A stretch of 64,000 bases of DNA from Klugiella xanthotipulae (GCF_006716695.1 NZ_VFPN01000001.1:186001-250000); one strand, 5' to 3'. Counted from the stretch's first letter, positions 8,383 to 17,510 are shown. The notes: a model not told the origin generated them from the letters alone. A program made the numbers and translations.

Positions 8383-9897
8383 ATGACCCCCCTCGCTATC
8401 GCCAGCAGCGGCATCGTTGTTTTCCTCGTCCTCCTCGGTGCACTGATCCTCCGACAGATCATCCGCACCCGCCGCTCGTCAGCAGGCGCGGATGACCAGC
8501 TCTGGGAGCGCCTGCGACTGACCGGAACCCGCACCGAGGCCGAGATTCTCTCCGGGGCCCCCCGGCTGACCGGACCGCTCCCGGCCCCGAGCGGGCTCCC
8601 ACCGGTCACCGTCGAGCTGAAGGTGCGGTTCTCCGACCGCCTGGGCACCCCGTACACGGCGTGGATACGAACGTCAGTCGCTGCCGATCAGCTCGGGGCG
8701 GTGGAAACGGGTCGTCAGATCAGCGTAGTTTTCGACCCGATGACACCGCGGACCGTCACCCATGACCGCAACGATTCCCAGCTTCAAGGCGCACGCAGTG
8801 GTTCCGTAGCATCACCCGTTACCGGCTACACCTCAGCCACCACAGCGACGGCCACCGCCAACTCGCGCCCCACGAGTCGCACCCCGGGAAGGGGTTTGGG
8901 CTGGCTCATTATCGGAGCAGCGGTAGGTCTCCCCATTCTGGTCTCCGTAGCAGGGTCCACGAACTGGGCGGGTTTTCTGCCGGGGGGCGAGACCGCCGAG
9001 ACCGCACACGCGACCGCACGCGAGACCGCCCAGAACTATATTGAGGCCGTCGCGGCCGGTGACGCCACCGAGGCAAACGCGCTCGCACACCTCTCCACAG
9101 CCGACCCGCAACACCGCCTTCTCACCGATAAGGTTCTCGGCGCGGCCAGCCCCATCACCGAGGTTCAGCTAGGTGAAGACGGATGGGGTACCGACTTAGA
9201 CTCCGCCGAGAACTCGGCCCTTTACCAGGTGGGATATACTCTGGACGGTGAGGACTCCTTGGACTTCATTGAACTAGAGAAAAACAGTGCGGGTGAGTGG
9301 GTGGTCACCGAGGGGCTGGTCTCGGATTCTGATCTCTCGGCCGACCTGTACGGTGCCCGGTTTGCACTCCCCGGTGACAGCAGCGATGCGGGGGAAAACT
9401 TCGACACGGCAGCGACCTCCTCGGCCAACGCGTTCCTGTATCTCGGCGTGTACACGCTGAAGACCCCCAATAGCTTCTTCACGGTATCCGGTGACTCGAC
9501 TGTTGCCCTCGGCAGCTCGGGGTTGAGGATCACGGATACCCAGCTCACCCCCTCCCCCGCATTTGTGGCGGAGGCCCAGAAACAGATCAACGCCCAGATC
9601 GACGAGTGCGCCCTATCGAAAGATTTCTACGAGTTTTCGCTGTGTGGACTCCACTTTGGCTACCCCGAGTCGGGGATGTTAAACGCGCCAACCACGGTGA
9701 CGACCACGGTGACAATCACGGAGTATCCCACGCTCACTCTCCCGGACACCGCCTTCGGCGATGCCACCCTCACCAACGGGAACATCACGGCCACCGTGTC
9801 AGACGGTACCGTGACCGAGACACTCATGGCTGCTTTCGATGCCCCCAACCCCCGAGTGACAATCGTGGACGGAAAAGTTATCGTCACCCTGCGTTAA
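8383..9897 (+). CDS. Large membrane/exported protein of unknown function with DUF3592-like N-terminus
   Basis: This 504-residue protein has an N-terminal helix (about 5-24), a cytosolic or wall-facing segment with the DUF3592-like pattern VELKVRFSD...VETGRQISVVFDP, a second helix (about 172-190), then about 310 polar residues with little recognisable homology. The C-terminus contains a run of Thr/Val strands (TTVTTTVTITEY) ending in VIVTLR. The central part (ETAQNYIEAVAAGDATEANAL) resembles the alternating segments of NTF2-like or DUF4878-like lipoprotein domains; that is only a guess. ATG 8383 follows GGAGG. It stands alone, so context gives no function. Confidence 0.7.
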   Translation: MTPLAIASSGIVVFLVLLGALILRQIIRTRRSSAGADDQLWERLRLTGTRTEAEILSGAPRLTGPLPAPSGLPPVTVELKVRFSDRLGTPYTAWIRTSVAADQLGAVETGRQISVVFDPMTPRTVTHDRNDSQLQGARSGSVASPVTGYTSATTATATANSRPTSRTPGRGLGWLIIGAAVGLPILVSVAGSTNWAGFLPGGETAETAHATARETAQNYIEAVAAGDATEANALAHLSTADPQHRLLTDKVLGAASPITEVQLGEDGWGTDLDSAENSALYQVGYTLDGEDSLDFIELEKNSAGEWVVTEGLVSDSDLSADLYGARFALPGDSSDAGENFDTAATSSANAFLYLGVYTLKTPNSFFTVSGDSTVALGSSGLRITDTQLTPSPAFVAEAQKQINAQIDECALSKDFYEFSLCGLHFGYPESGMLNAPTTVTTTVTITEYPTLTLPDTAFGDATLTNGNITATVSDGTVTETLMAAFDAPNPRVTIVDGKVIVTLR

Positions 9898-9980
9898 CCG
9901 ATGGCCCATGCTTACCGGGCACCCCGGTCCGGGGCCTCGACCCGTAACATGGGAGCAGCCCGCCAACCCGAGGAGCAGCC

Positions 9981-10745
9981 ATGACCACATCCACGCAATC
10001 ACGCACCCGTGCCTCGCTCGGAAAAGCCGTGCTACACGCCGTGGCCTGGGCCATCGTCGTTGTGCTTGTGCTCGCGGTTGCCTTCCTGGTGTGGGCCAAT
10101 TCCCCCATGCACGGTAATCGAGCGGCCGCGATAGAGGTCTGGAAGAACCCTGCGGTGAGCGTTGAATCCACGAGCACTTCGATCATCCTGACCCCGACGG
10201 GCGGCGTGGCGAACGGCACGGGTCTGGTGTTTATCCCGGGCGCGCGCGTTGACCCCTACGCCTACATGAATATCCTTTCGGGGGTTGTTGCGGAGGAGGG
10301 GGTCACCGTTGTCATCACCAAGCCAACCCTCAACCTCGCGTTCTTCGACCAGCGCCCGCTCGCCGCTTTTACCGATCCCGTCTCGGGCGTCGATACCTGG
10401 TACGTGGGTGGCCACTCCCTGGGTGGCGTGCGCGCCTGCATGATGGCCGAGTCGGAGGATGTCGCCGGCCTCGTCCTCTTTGGCAGCTACTGCGCAACCG
10501 ACCTCGCCGACTCCGGTCTCGACGTGTTGAGCCTCGCGGGTAGCAACGACGGTCTGAGCACCCCGGTGAAGGTCGCGGATGCCCGCAGCTTGCTTCCTGC
10601 CTCCGCCCAGATGGTAACCATCGAGGGGGCCAACCACGCGCGTTTTGGCGACTACGGTGTGCAAGCGGGCGACGGTACCGCCACGATCTCGCGCGCCGCC
10701 ATGCGCGCCACCGTAACGGATCAGCTCAGCTCGTTCCTGGACTAG
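9981..10745 (+). CDS. Membrane-anchored alpha/beta hydrolase
   Basis: This 254-residue protein has one N-terminal helix (about 17-43) and an alpha/beta-hydrolase domain. GHSLGG gives the nucleophile Ser; the likely acid is Asp in GSNDGLSTP and the base is His in EGANHARFGDYG, in the correct order. The domain resembles the short alpha/beta-hydrolase family (Pfam Abhydrolase_5) of actinobacterial membrane proteins. It probably hydrolyses an ester at the outer membrane face, but no substrate can be assigned. ATG 9981 is preceded by GAGGAG. A possible small membrane-peptide gene follows. Confidence 0.85.
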   Translation: MTTSTQSRTRASLGKAVLHAVAWAIVVVLVLAVAFLVWANSPMHGNRAAAIEVWKNPAVSVESTSTSIILTPTGGVANGTGLVFIPGARVDPYAYMNILSGVVAEEGVTVVITKPTLNLAFFDQRPLAAFTDPVSGVDTWYVGGHSLGGVRACMMAESEDVAGLVLFGSYCATDLADSGLDVLSLAGSNDGLSTPVKVADARSLLPASAQMVTIEGANHARFGDYGVQAGDGTATISRAAMRATVTDQLSSFLD

Positions 10746-10758
10746 CCGCCCAGGGAGG

Positions 10759-10863
10759 ATGACCGGCACCCCACAACTCGCACTCATCGTGTACGCCCTG
10801 GTGGCTCTCTCAACGCTTCTCGTGCTGGGTCTTCTCTTCCGCGCGAGGGTACACCGACCGTAG
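10759..10863 (+). CDS. Possible 34-residue single-helix membrane peptide
   Basis: A short frame encodes MTGTPQLALIVYALVALS and continues with a hydrophobic stretch and a basic tail (FRARVHRP), the layout of a one-helix membrane peptide with an inside-positive end. GGGAGG directly abuts the ATG, which is closer than ideal. It starts 13 bases after the hydrolase stop and would be co-transcribed. The composition favours a real gene, but short length and poor ribosome-site spacing leave doubt. Confidence 0.35.
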   Translation: MTGTPQLALIVYALVALSTLLVLGLLFRARVHRP

Positions 10864-11049
10864 TCAACGGGTCATCGCAACGGTAGCCGGTGCTGGAGGT
10901 CGGGTGTCCCGGCGAAGGGTTGAGGAAACGCGCCTCTCGTGGTCTCGCCGTATTCGGCCAGCGCAGCGCAGCGCAGGCCAGCACAGGGCAGCGCCAACCT
11001 GGTATAGCTCGCCCCACCCGGTCTGCGGTCAGGCTCACCCCATTGCCAA

Positions 11050-11066
11050 ATACCCCTAGGGGGTAT
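11050..11066 (+). promoter_or_regulatory. CsoR-type copper operator upstream of copB
   Basis: A near-perfect dyad, ATACCCCTAGGGGGTAT, lies 40 bases before the copper ATPase start. The TACCC-N-GGGTA pattern matches operators of the copper-sensing repressor CsoR. It overlaps the likely promoter, so copper should lift repression. No csoR gene is present in the window, so the repressor would act from elsewhere. Confidence 0.7.
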
Positions 11067-11106
11067 ATGTTCGGGGTGAGGTCCGCCGAGACCATGAGGA
11101 GTCACG

Positions 11107-13212
11107 ATGGTGCAACACGAGACGCACACAGACGGCCACGACCCGCACGGGTCCGGTGCCACGGACATCACCCCCCATGCCGGTCACGGCGAAATGGGCA
11201 GCCAGATGAATCACGGTGATCATGTCGGTCAGTTCCGGAAGTTGTTCTGGATCATGCTGTTGATCGCGGTGCCGGTGGTGGTGTTCAATGACATGTTCGC
11301 GATGATCCTGGGCTATCCCCTCCCCGACGCGCCTGCACTGACATGGATTTCTCCGGCGCTCGGGACGGTGATGTACCTCTGGGGCGGTCGGCCGTTCCTT
11401 CAGGGGGCAGTATCAGAGTTGCGGTCCAGAACACCGGGAATGATGATGCTGATCGCTCTGGCGATCACGGTTGCATTCCTGGCATCCTGGGGCGCGAGCA
11501 TCGGCCTACTCGACCGGGAACTGAATTTCTGGTGGGAACTCGCTTTACTGATCGTGATCATGTTGCTCGGGCACTGGATCGAGATGCGCTCCCTCGCCCA
11601 AACCTCAACAGCTTTGGACTCCCTCGCGGCGCTACTACCGGATGAGGCGGAGCGCATCCGTGGCGAAGAGATCGAAAAGGTATCCCCCGTGGATCTCATG
11701 CCCGGCGATCTCGTCTTTATCCGCCCCGGCGGGCGGGTACCAGCCGATGGCCGGGTGACCGAGGGCACCGCGGATATGGACGAGTCGATGATTACCGGCG
11801 AGTCCCGTCCGGTCCGTCGAGGTCCTGGTTCTCTGGTCGTCGCGGGTACCGTCGCGACCGACACAGCCATTCGGGTCACGGTGACTGCGGTAGGCGATGA
11901 CACCGCACTTGCGGGTATCCAACGACTGGTTGCCGAGGCACAAAACTCATCTTCTCGAGCGCAGCGAATCGCAGACACCGCAGCGGGGTGGTTGTTCTGG
12001 TTCGCACTGACCGCGGGCGGAATCACCGCAATCGTGTGGATGATACTGGGTCAAGCGGATAATGCGGTGGTCCGCAGCATAACGGTCCTGGTGATCGCAT
12101 GTCCACACGCGCTGGGTCTCGCAATCCCGTTGGTCGTGTCGATTGCAACGGAACGTGCTGCCAAGGGCGGGGTGCTCATCAAGGACCGCCTCTCGCTAGA
12201 GAGTATGCGCACCGTGGACACAATTCTTTTTGACAAGACGGGCACCCTCACCACGGGCACACCCACCCTGTCTGCGGTGCAGACGATCAACGGGATTCCA
12301 GAGAACCAACTACTGGCGATTGCGGCTGCGGTCGAGGCCGACAGTGAGCACCCACTGGCACACGCGATCACGACCGCAGCAAAAATGCGCGGTATCCGGG
12401 TACCGATTGCCTCCGCATTTCGTGCATCCACAGCGGTCGGGGTCACGGCAATGGTTGACGGACACACGGTCAGCGTCGGAGGGCCACGCATGCTTCGTGC
12501 TCATAATGCGAACCCGCTGGAACAGACCCACGCGTGGGAAGGCGAAGGGATGATTATCCTGCACGTCGTTCGAGACGGTCACGTCGTCGGCGCTCTTGGG
12601 TTAGCCGACGAGGTGCGAGAAGAGTCGCGGCAGGCGGTGCAGGCATTGCAGGCGATTGGTATACAGGTTGTCATGGTCACCGGAGACGCTGAGGCCGTCG
12701 CCCACACAGTTGGTCAAAAACTCGGCATTGATCTGGTGTTTGCGGGCGTAAAGCCGGAAGATAAGGCCGCGAAGGTTGCAGAGTTACAGCAGGAGGGACG
12801 TCGCGTCGCGATGATCGGTGACGGCGTGAATGATGCCCCAGCCCTCGCCCAGGCGCAGGTGGGCATCGCGATCGGTGCAGGCACTGACGTCGCAATCGCA
12901 TCCGCCGGGGTGATCCTCGCATCCGACGACCCGCGCTCAGTGATATCTGTGATCGAATTGTCCCGGGCAAGCTTTCGGAAGATGAAACAGAATCTCTGGT
13001 GGGCCGCCGGCTACAACCTGCTGTCCGTCCCACTGGCTGCGGGGGTGCTCGCACCGGTCGGATTCACGCTCCCGATGTCGGTCGGGGCGATACTCATGTC
13101 CGGGTCTACCCTCGTCGTCGCATTGAACGCGCAACTGCTGCGCCGCTTGGACCTTACCCCCGACTCCAGCACCCGCGCAGCGCTGAAGCGTGGCATAGCA
13201 CCGACGCCTTAG
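11107..13212 (+). CDS. copB: Copper-translocating P-type ATPase, CopB type
   Basis: This 701-residue P1B-type ATPase pumps copper across the membrane. The N-terminus (1-42) is His/Met-rich, with no Cys-x-x-Cys domain, and the membrane metal site is CPH (332-334) rather than CPC; both mark the CopB subgroup. The phosphorylated Asp is D376 in DKTGT; MITGES is the actuator loop, SEHPLAHAI the nucleotide site, and MIGDGVNDAPAL the hinge. ATG 11107 follows GAGGAG. A CsoR-like operator stands upstream. No copZ or csoR gene accompanies it, so it is a one-gene copper resistance unit. Export is the expected direction. Confidence 0.92.
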   Translation: MVQHETHTDGHDPHGSGATDITPHAGHGEMGSQMNHGDHVGQFRKLFWIMLLIAVPVVVFNDMFAMILGYPLPDAPALTWISPALGTVMYLWGGRPFLQGAVSELRSRTPGMMMLIALAITVAFLASWGASIGLLDRELNFWWELALLIVIMLLGHWIEMRSLAQTSTALDSLAALLPDEAERIRGEEIEKVSPVDLMPGDLVFIRPGGRVPADGRVTEGTADMDESMITGESRPVRRGPGSLVVAGTVATDTAIRVTVTAVGDDTALAGIQRLVAEAQNSSSRAQRIADTAAGWLFWFALTAGGITAIVWMILGQADNAVVRSITVLVIACPHALGLAIPLVVSIATERAAKGGVLIKDRLSLESMRTVDTILFDKTGTLTTGTPTLSAVQTINGIPENQLLAIAAAVEADSEHPLAHAITTAAKMRGIRVPIASAFRASTAVGVTAMVDGHTVSVGGPRMLRAHNANPLEQTHAWEGEGMIILHVVRDGHVVGALGLADEVREESRQAVQALQAIGIQVVMVTGDAEAVAHTVGQKLGIDLVFAGVKPEDKAAKVAELQQEGRRVAMIGDGVNDAPALAQAQVGIAIGAGTDVAIASAGVILASDDPRSVISVIELSRASFRKMKQNLWWAAGYNLLSVPLAAGVLAPVGFTLPMSVGAILMSGSTLVVALNAQLLRRLDLTPDSSTRAALKRGIAPTP

Positions 13213-13254
13213 TCACCGTCCGCATCCAGAAAAACAGCTACGGCCCGCTGAGTG

Positions 13255-13302
13255 ACCAGAGGGCACAGAGACCAGAGGGCACAGAGACCAGAGGGCACAG
13301 AG
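13255..13302 (+). repeat. Three perfect tandem copies of a 16-bp unit
   Basis: The unit ACCAGAGGGCACAGAG occurs three times head to tail (13255-13270, 13271-13286, 13287-13302) between the convergent copB and thioesterase genes. It ends 3 bases before the thioesterase stop codon. There is no spacer, so it is a simple tandem repeat and not CRISPR-like. Confidence 0.95.
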
Positions 13303-13305
13303 AAA

Positions 13306-13728
13306 CTAACCGACCTTTTTCGGCAGATACGTGGCGCTGACGGTCGTGAGCAACTTGCCCTGATCATCCCGCACCTCGGTCTGGGTGACCACCACGGAGC
13401 GACCGGCACGCACGAGCGTGGCGGTCGCTGTTGCATACCCCGCACCCGTGTTACTCAGCAGGTTGATGTTGGCCTGGATGGCGAAGGGAAACACACCCTC
13501 CGGCACGTGATAGCGAGCCAGGAAGGTGCCCGTGATATCGGCGAGGCCGAAGAGGGCGGGGGCGGAGAACATCCCGGCCGGCTGCCGGTTGGCCTCGGTC
13601 AGTGGCATCCGCACGCTCACGGCCTCGGGACTCCCGGACACCGGCTCCAGGCTGAGGGTTGCGGCCATATCAATGCCCACCTCGTCGTAGAAGTCGGTCC
13701 AGATCTGGTCGAAAGTCTGCTCGCTCAT
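13306..13728 (-). CDS. PaaI-like hotdog-fold thioesterase
   Basis: This 140-residue protein has the single hotdog domain of PaaI-type acyl-CoA thioesterases: a segment around RQPAGMFSAPALFGLADITG and the strand pattern NINLLSNTGAGYATATATLVRAGRSVVVTQTEV broken here into motifs (NINLLSN, ATATLVRAGRS, VVVTQTEVRDD). The usual HGG is altered to PAGMFSA. ATG 13728 has AAAGGG upstream; the frame continues upstream but that stretch lacks homology and overlaps the dioxygenase promoter region. It is divergent from the dioxygenase operon and could recycle stalled CoA thioesters made by the acyl-CoA synthetase there; this is inference. Confidence 0.8.
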   Translation of the reverse strand: MSEQTFDQIWTDFYDEVGIDMAATLSLEPVSGSPEAVSVRMPLTEANRQPAGMFSAPALFGLADITGTFLARYHVPEGVFPFAIQANINLLSNTGAGYATATATLVRAGRSVVVTQTEVRDDQGKLLTTVSATYLPKKVG

Positions 13729-13865
13729 ATCATTTGCCCTTTCCCCGCGAACACTGGCCACGGGACACATACTCGCCCACGCTAGACCAACGTCGGCCAC
13801 CCGGTGCGTGCGCGTGCCACGGTTCGGCACAGCAGCATCCCCGAGGTACCCCCGAGGGGATTCAC

Positions 13866-13882
13866 GTTCCACTGCACGGAAC
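13866..13882 (+). promoter_or_regulatory. Putative operator of the dioxygenase operon (dyad with CACTGCAC core)
   Basis: GTTCC-N7-GGAAC forms a perfect dyad 67 bases before the dioxygenase start. Its core CACTGCAC nearly matches the core CACTGTAC of a dyad in the IclR regulator's own upstream region (21310-21328). The IclR protein may bind both; this is inference from shared sequence. Confidence 0.4.
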
Positions 13883-13949
13883 AGGCCGTGACACGGAGCA
13901 CATCCTTGCCGTTAACTAGACCGCACATCACCGACAAAGGAGTACACGG

Positions 13950-15308
13950 ATGACGGCCATCAATCTGACCCCCCCGTCGGCGAACCCCCAGACACACACC
14001 GAGCGAGGAGACCTCCACCGACCGGCTGCGCTTACGCCCACCGTCGATGTCTCCTCCCTCATTGACACGACAAACGGGGTCGTCGATCGAGCAATCTTCA
14101 CCAACCGAGAAATTTACGAGCAGGAGTTACGGCGGGTATTCGCCCCCAGTTGGCTCTTCCTCGGGCACGTCAGCCAACTCACCAAGAAGGGCGACTTCTT
14201 CACGACGTACATGGGGGAAGACCCCGTGATCGTTTCGATGGACCAGGACAAAAAAATCCAGGCCTTCCTGAACTCCTGCCGACACCGGGGGGCGCGCGTC
14301 TGCCGGGCGGATGCCGGCAACACGAAGGCCTTCAGCTGCACCTACCACGGCTGGGCATTTGACCTGCAGGGCAAGCTTCAGAACGTGCCGAACGAGGCTG
14401 GGTACAACGAGAAGTTCGATCGCGAGGCCTGGGGACTCGTCCCCGTTGCCCAGCTCGACACCTACCGCGGGCTCATCTTTGCCACGTGGAATCCGAAGGC
14501 ACCACCCCTGCCCGAGGCACTCGGCGATATGGCCTGGTACATGGATGCCATGCTCAACCGCGACCCGGAGGGCACCGAGGTGGTGGGTGGCGTGATGAAG
14601 TGGGTCCTCAAGGGCAACTGGAAACTCGCTGCCGAGCAGTTTGCCACCGACTGGTACCACGTCAACATGTCGCACGCGTCGGCGCTCATGGTTCTCTCGC
14701 CCACCGGCAAGGGTCCCGTATCCGGAATTGCGAACACCCCCGGTCGCCAATACGTTGACCCCCAGGGTCACGGTGCTGGCTTCCCCACCCACCCCAAGAG
14801 TCGTTTCGATGCTCAGGCCGTGCACGAGCACTACGACTATGACGCCCTCCGTGATCGCCTGGGTGCGGCCCGGGTCGAGGGTCCCATGACAACGGGCCAC
14901 GCAACGGTGTTCCCCAACTTCTCCTACCTGCCCGTGAACGGCAGCATCCGTATCTGGCACCCGAAGGGACCGGACGAGATGGAGGTCTGGGCCTGGACGC
15001 TGCTCGACAAGTCAATGCCGCCCGAGGTCAAAGAGGCTCAGCGTCTCTACAACCTGCGCACATTTGGACCGAGCGGTATTTTCGAGTCTGACGACGGTGA
15101 GAACTGGAGCGAGGTGCAGGCTATCTCGCACGGCTTCATCACCAACAACACGCCCCTGAACTACCAGATGGGGCTCGGAAGTGAGCGTCACGACGGAGTT
15201 TACCCCGGCACCACAAGCGAGCTGTACAGCGATGCTGCTGGCCGCTCCTTCTACGCCCGCTGGGCAGATCTGATGAACACCCCTGCCTGGCACGAGGAGA
15301 CGGAATGA
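13950..15308 (+). CDS. Aromatic ring-hydroxylating dioxygenase, alpha (catalytic) subunit
   Basis: This 452-residue oxygenase subunit adds both atoms of O2 to an aromatic ring to give a cis-dihydrodiol. The Rieske cluster ligands are Cys110-x-His112 and Cys130-x2-His133; the mononuclear iron site follows as Asp234, His237 and His242 in TDWYHVNMSH. Segments such as LIDTTNG, WLFLGH, GDFFTTYMGED and EQFATDWYH resemble 3-phenylpropionate (HcaE) and biphenyl/toluene dioxygenases rather than the benzoate type. ATG 13950 follows AAAGGAG. It heads an operon with ferredoxin, reductase, beta subunit, dehydrogenase and CoA ligase. The actual substrate is not determined. Confidence 0.93.
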   Translation: MTAINLTPPSANPQTHTERGDLHRPAALTPTVDVSSLIDTTNGVVDRAIFTNREIYEQELRRVFAPSWLFLGHVSQLTKKGDFFTTYMGEDPVIVSMDQDKKIQAFLNSCRHRGARVCRADAGNTKAFSCTYHGWAFDLQGKLQNVPNEAGYNEKFDREAWGLVPVAQLDTYRGLIFATWNPKAPPLPEALGDMAWYMDAMLNRDPEGTEVVGGVMKWVLKGNWKLAAEQFATDWYHVNMSHASALMVLSPTGKGPVSGIANTPGRQYVDPQGHGAGFPTHPKSRFDAQAVHEHYDYDALRDRLGAARVEGPMTTGHATVFPNFSYLPVNGSIRIWHPKGPDEMEVWAWTLLDKSMPPEVKEAQRLYNLRTFGPSGIFESDDGENWSEVQAISHGFITNNTPLNYQMGLGSERHDGVYPGTTSELYSDAAGRSFYARWADLMNTPAWHEETE

Positions 15309-15652
15309 CCACGGGAATTAAAATAGCCGAAGTTGGTGACGTCGATGATGGGGAAGGCATCCGCATCGACAAGGCCGCAACCGGCACAGAGGACGATATC
15401 GCCCTCTTCAGCGCCGCTGGCCGCTACTACGCGCTCAACGACACCTGCACCCACGAGAAAGCGTCGCTCGCTGACGGCTGGGTAGAGGATGGCGCGGTCG
15501 AGTGCCCCCTCCACGTCGGCAAGTTCTGCCTGAGGACGGGAGAGGTGCTGTCCATGCCCGCCAACGAGAGCACGGTCGCGCACCGCGTGGAGGTGCAGGG
15601 CGAGGACATCATCCTCTACCCGGGCGAGACCCCCAGCGAGGAGACCGAATGA
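15305..15652 (+). CDS. Rieske [2Fe-2S] ferredoxin of the dioxygenase
   Basis: This 115-residue soluble ferredoxin carries electrons from the reductase to the oxygenase. The cluster ligands are Cys48-x-His50 (DTCTHEKASL) and Cys67-x2-His70 (VECPLHVGKF), standard for BphA3/HcaC-type ferredoxins. It overlaps the alpha-subunit stop and the reductase start by 4 bases each, so it is translationally coupled at both ends. The acidic C-terminus (GETPSEETE) is slightly long for the family. Confidence 0.93.
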   Translation: MTTGIKIAEVGDVDDGEGIRIDKAATGTEDDIALFSAAGRYYALNDTCTHEKASLADGWVEDGAVECPLHVGKFCLRTGEVLSMPANESTVAHRVEVQGEDIILYPGETPSEETE

Positions 15653-16899
15653 CCACGAACGATAGTCCGCAGAGTGTGGTGATCGTCGGCGGCGGCGTCG
15701 CGGGTATTTCGGCCGCACGCGAGTTGCGACGACTGGGCTACGACGGTGATCTCACGATCGTGGATGCCGGTGCCGCCCCCTACGACCGGCCGCCGCTCAG
15801 CAAAGACTATCTACTGGGTACCAAAACGATGCCTGACATCCACCTGGCCCCGGCGAAATGGTTTGCCGACCAGAACGTGACCCTCGTTACCACTACCAGG
15901 GTCGAGCGCATCGAACCGGATGCGGGCCAGGTTCTCCTGAGCGACGCCAGCGTCCTGCACGCTGACGCCATCATTCTGGCAACGGGCGGAACACCCCGCC
16001 CGTTGCCGGTACCGGGTGGAGACCTGCCCGCCGTGCACGTCCTGCGCTCGGCAGAGGACGCAGACCGGCTGCGCGCCGCACTGACCCCGGGCACACGTCT
16101 GCTGGTGATCGGAGCCGGCCTGATCGGAGCCGAGACGGCCTCCACGGCGCTTCATCTCGGAGCAAGCGTGACCCTCGTCGATCCGATGAGCGTCCCGCTC
16201 CTGCCCGCCGTCGGACCGGAGGTCGCCGCCTTCCTGCACGCGCAGCACCCGGAACGGGGCATCACCACCATTCACGGTTCGGTCACCGGTATCGCACAGG
16301 AATCGCAGACCAGCCCCCTCGTGGCCACGCTCGCCACGGGGGACACCATCGAAGCCGACCTGGTCTTGGCGGGTATCGGCATCACCGCCGACACCGCCCT
16401 GGCCGAAGCCGCCGGGCTAGACATCGACAACGGCGTGATTGTTGACTATTCCCAGCGCACCTCGCACCCTCGAGTCTTTGCCGCGGGAGACTCCTCCCGC
16501 CGTCGCGGACCCGACGGGGTACTTTCGCGCCGCGCAGAGCACTGGGACGCTGCCGAGGGAACCGGCAGGGCAGCGGCAGCCGGGGTGCTCGGCCGCGAAC
16601 CCGTCACAGAGATTTCCAGCTGGTTCTGGACTGATCGCCACGGCATCCATGTGGAGGGCGTCGGTGATATGAGCCCCTCGGGCACCACCGTCCTGCGCGG
16701 CACACTGGGCGACGGACCGGCGACGGTGTTCCGGCTCGACGGTGATCGTGTCGTGGGGGCTGTCTCAATCGACGACAGCAATGCCATCCGGGCAGCTCGC
16801 CGCATGATTGACGGCCGGATATCGGTCACTGCCGAAGACCTCAGTAACCCGGAGCACAACCTCCGTTCACTCCTCCGCTCCACCGCCTCGAAAGGATAA
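15649..16899 (+). CDS. FAD-dependent ferredoxin reductase of the dioxygenase
   Basis: This 416-residue flavoprotein transfers electrons from NADH to the Rieske ferredoxin. It shows the FAD dinucleotide fold VVIVGGGVAGISAARELR, the motif YDRPPLSKDYL, the NAD fold LVIGAGLIGAETA, and the second FAD motif VFAAGDSS. This is the BphA4/HcaD family. ATG 15649 overlaps the ferredoxin stop; the open frame reaches further upstream but only through the ferredoxin gene. It lies between the two oxygenase subunit genes, an unusual order. Confidence 0.93.
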   Translation: MTTNDSPQSVVIVGGGVAGISAARELRRLGYDGDLTIVDAGAAPYDRPPLSKDYLLGTKTMPDIHLAPAKWFADQNVTLVTTTRVERIEPDAGQVLLSDASVLHADAIILATGGTPRPLPVPGGDLPAVHVLRSAEDADRLRAALTPGTRLLVIGAGLIGAETASTALHLGASVTLVDPMSVPLLPAVGPEVAAFLHAQHPERGITTIHGSVTGIAQESQTSPLVATLATGDTIEADLVLAGIGITADTALAEAAGLDIDNGVIVDYSQRTSHPRVFAAGDSSRRRGPDGVLSRRAEHWDAAEGTGRAAAAGVLGREPVTEISSWFWTDRHGIHVEGVGDMSPSGTTVLRGTLGDGPATVFRLDGDRVVGAVSIDDSNAIRAARRMIDGRISVTAEDLSNPEHNLRSLLRSTASKG

Positions 16900-16904
16900 C
16901 CGCC

Positions 16905-17459
16905 ATGACCAGCACCGCCCCGGCAGCCGCCGACGTACTGGAGGCCCCGCTCGCCGATGCCGACACCCACTTCCGGATCTCGCAGTTTTACTTTCGTGAG
17001 GCCGAGTTGCTCGATGACGGTCGCTTCACCGACTGGCTAGACCTTCTCGCCGAGGACCTGCACTACTGGGCCCCCACCCGCACCAACCGCCTCCGCCGCC
17101 AGCAGGCCCTCTCCATCGCCCAGCCGGGTGAGGCAGCCTTCTATGACGAGACCAAGGAGAGTCTTGCCTGGCGCATTCGCAGATTCGATACCGGGATGGC
17201 CTGGTCCGAGGACCCGCCCTCACGCACCCGGCACCTGATCTCCAACGTCACGGTCCGAGTCACGGGCGAGGGTGAGTACCTCGTACGCTCGGCGTTTATC
17301 GTCTACCGTAATCGCCTTCTCACCGAGGTGGACATTTATGCGGGTGGGCGCACCGACGTGATCCGCGCGGGCGGGCCGGAAGGCTTTGAAGTGGCCCGGC
17401 GTACTCTGCTCTTTGAACAGAACGTTCTTCTCGCCAAGAACGTCGCTACTTTCTTCTAG
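16905..17459 (+). CDS. Aromatic ring-hydroxylating dioxygenase, beta subunit
   Basis: This 184-residue protein is the structural beta subunit of the alpha3-beta3 oxygenase. It has the SnoaL/NTF2-like fold of the family, with FYFREAELLDDGRFTDWLDL at the start, DLHYWAPTRTNR, then RHLISNVTV and FIVYRNRL, and ends ARRTLLFEQNVLLAKNVATFF in the expected register. It begins 5 bases after the reductase stop. The short upstream interval supports co-translation. Confidence 0.93.
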   Translation: MTSTAPAAADVLEAPLADADTHFRISQFYFREAELLDDGRFTDWLDLLAEDLHYWAPTRTNRLRRQQALSIAQPGEAAFYDETKESLAWRIRRFDTGMAWSEDPPSRTRHLISNVTVRVTGEGEYLVRSAFIVYRNRLLTEVDIYAGGRTDVIRAGGPEGFEVARRTLLFEQNVLLAKNVATFF

Positions 17460-17510
17460 GATCACCCGCACCATATTTGCCACACCCGTGGCCACAGTCA
17501 AGGAGGACTT

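Noticed and set aside
13255-13302. A CRISPR array.
   Set aside because: Units are 16 bp with no spacers, and no cas genes are present. The 9-bp repeats at 30943 and 42653 are rejected for the same reason.
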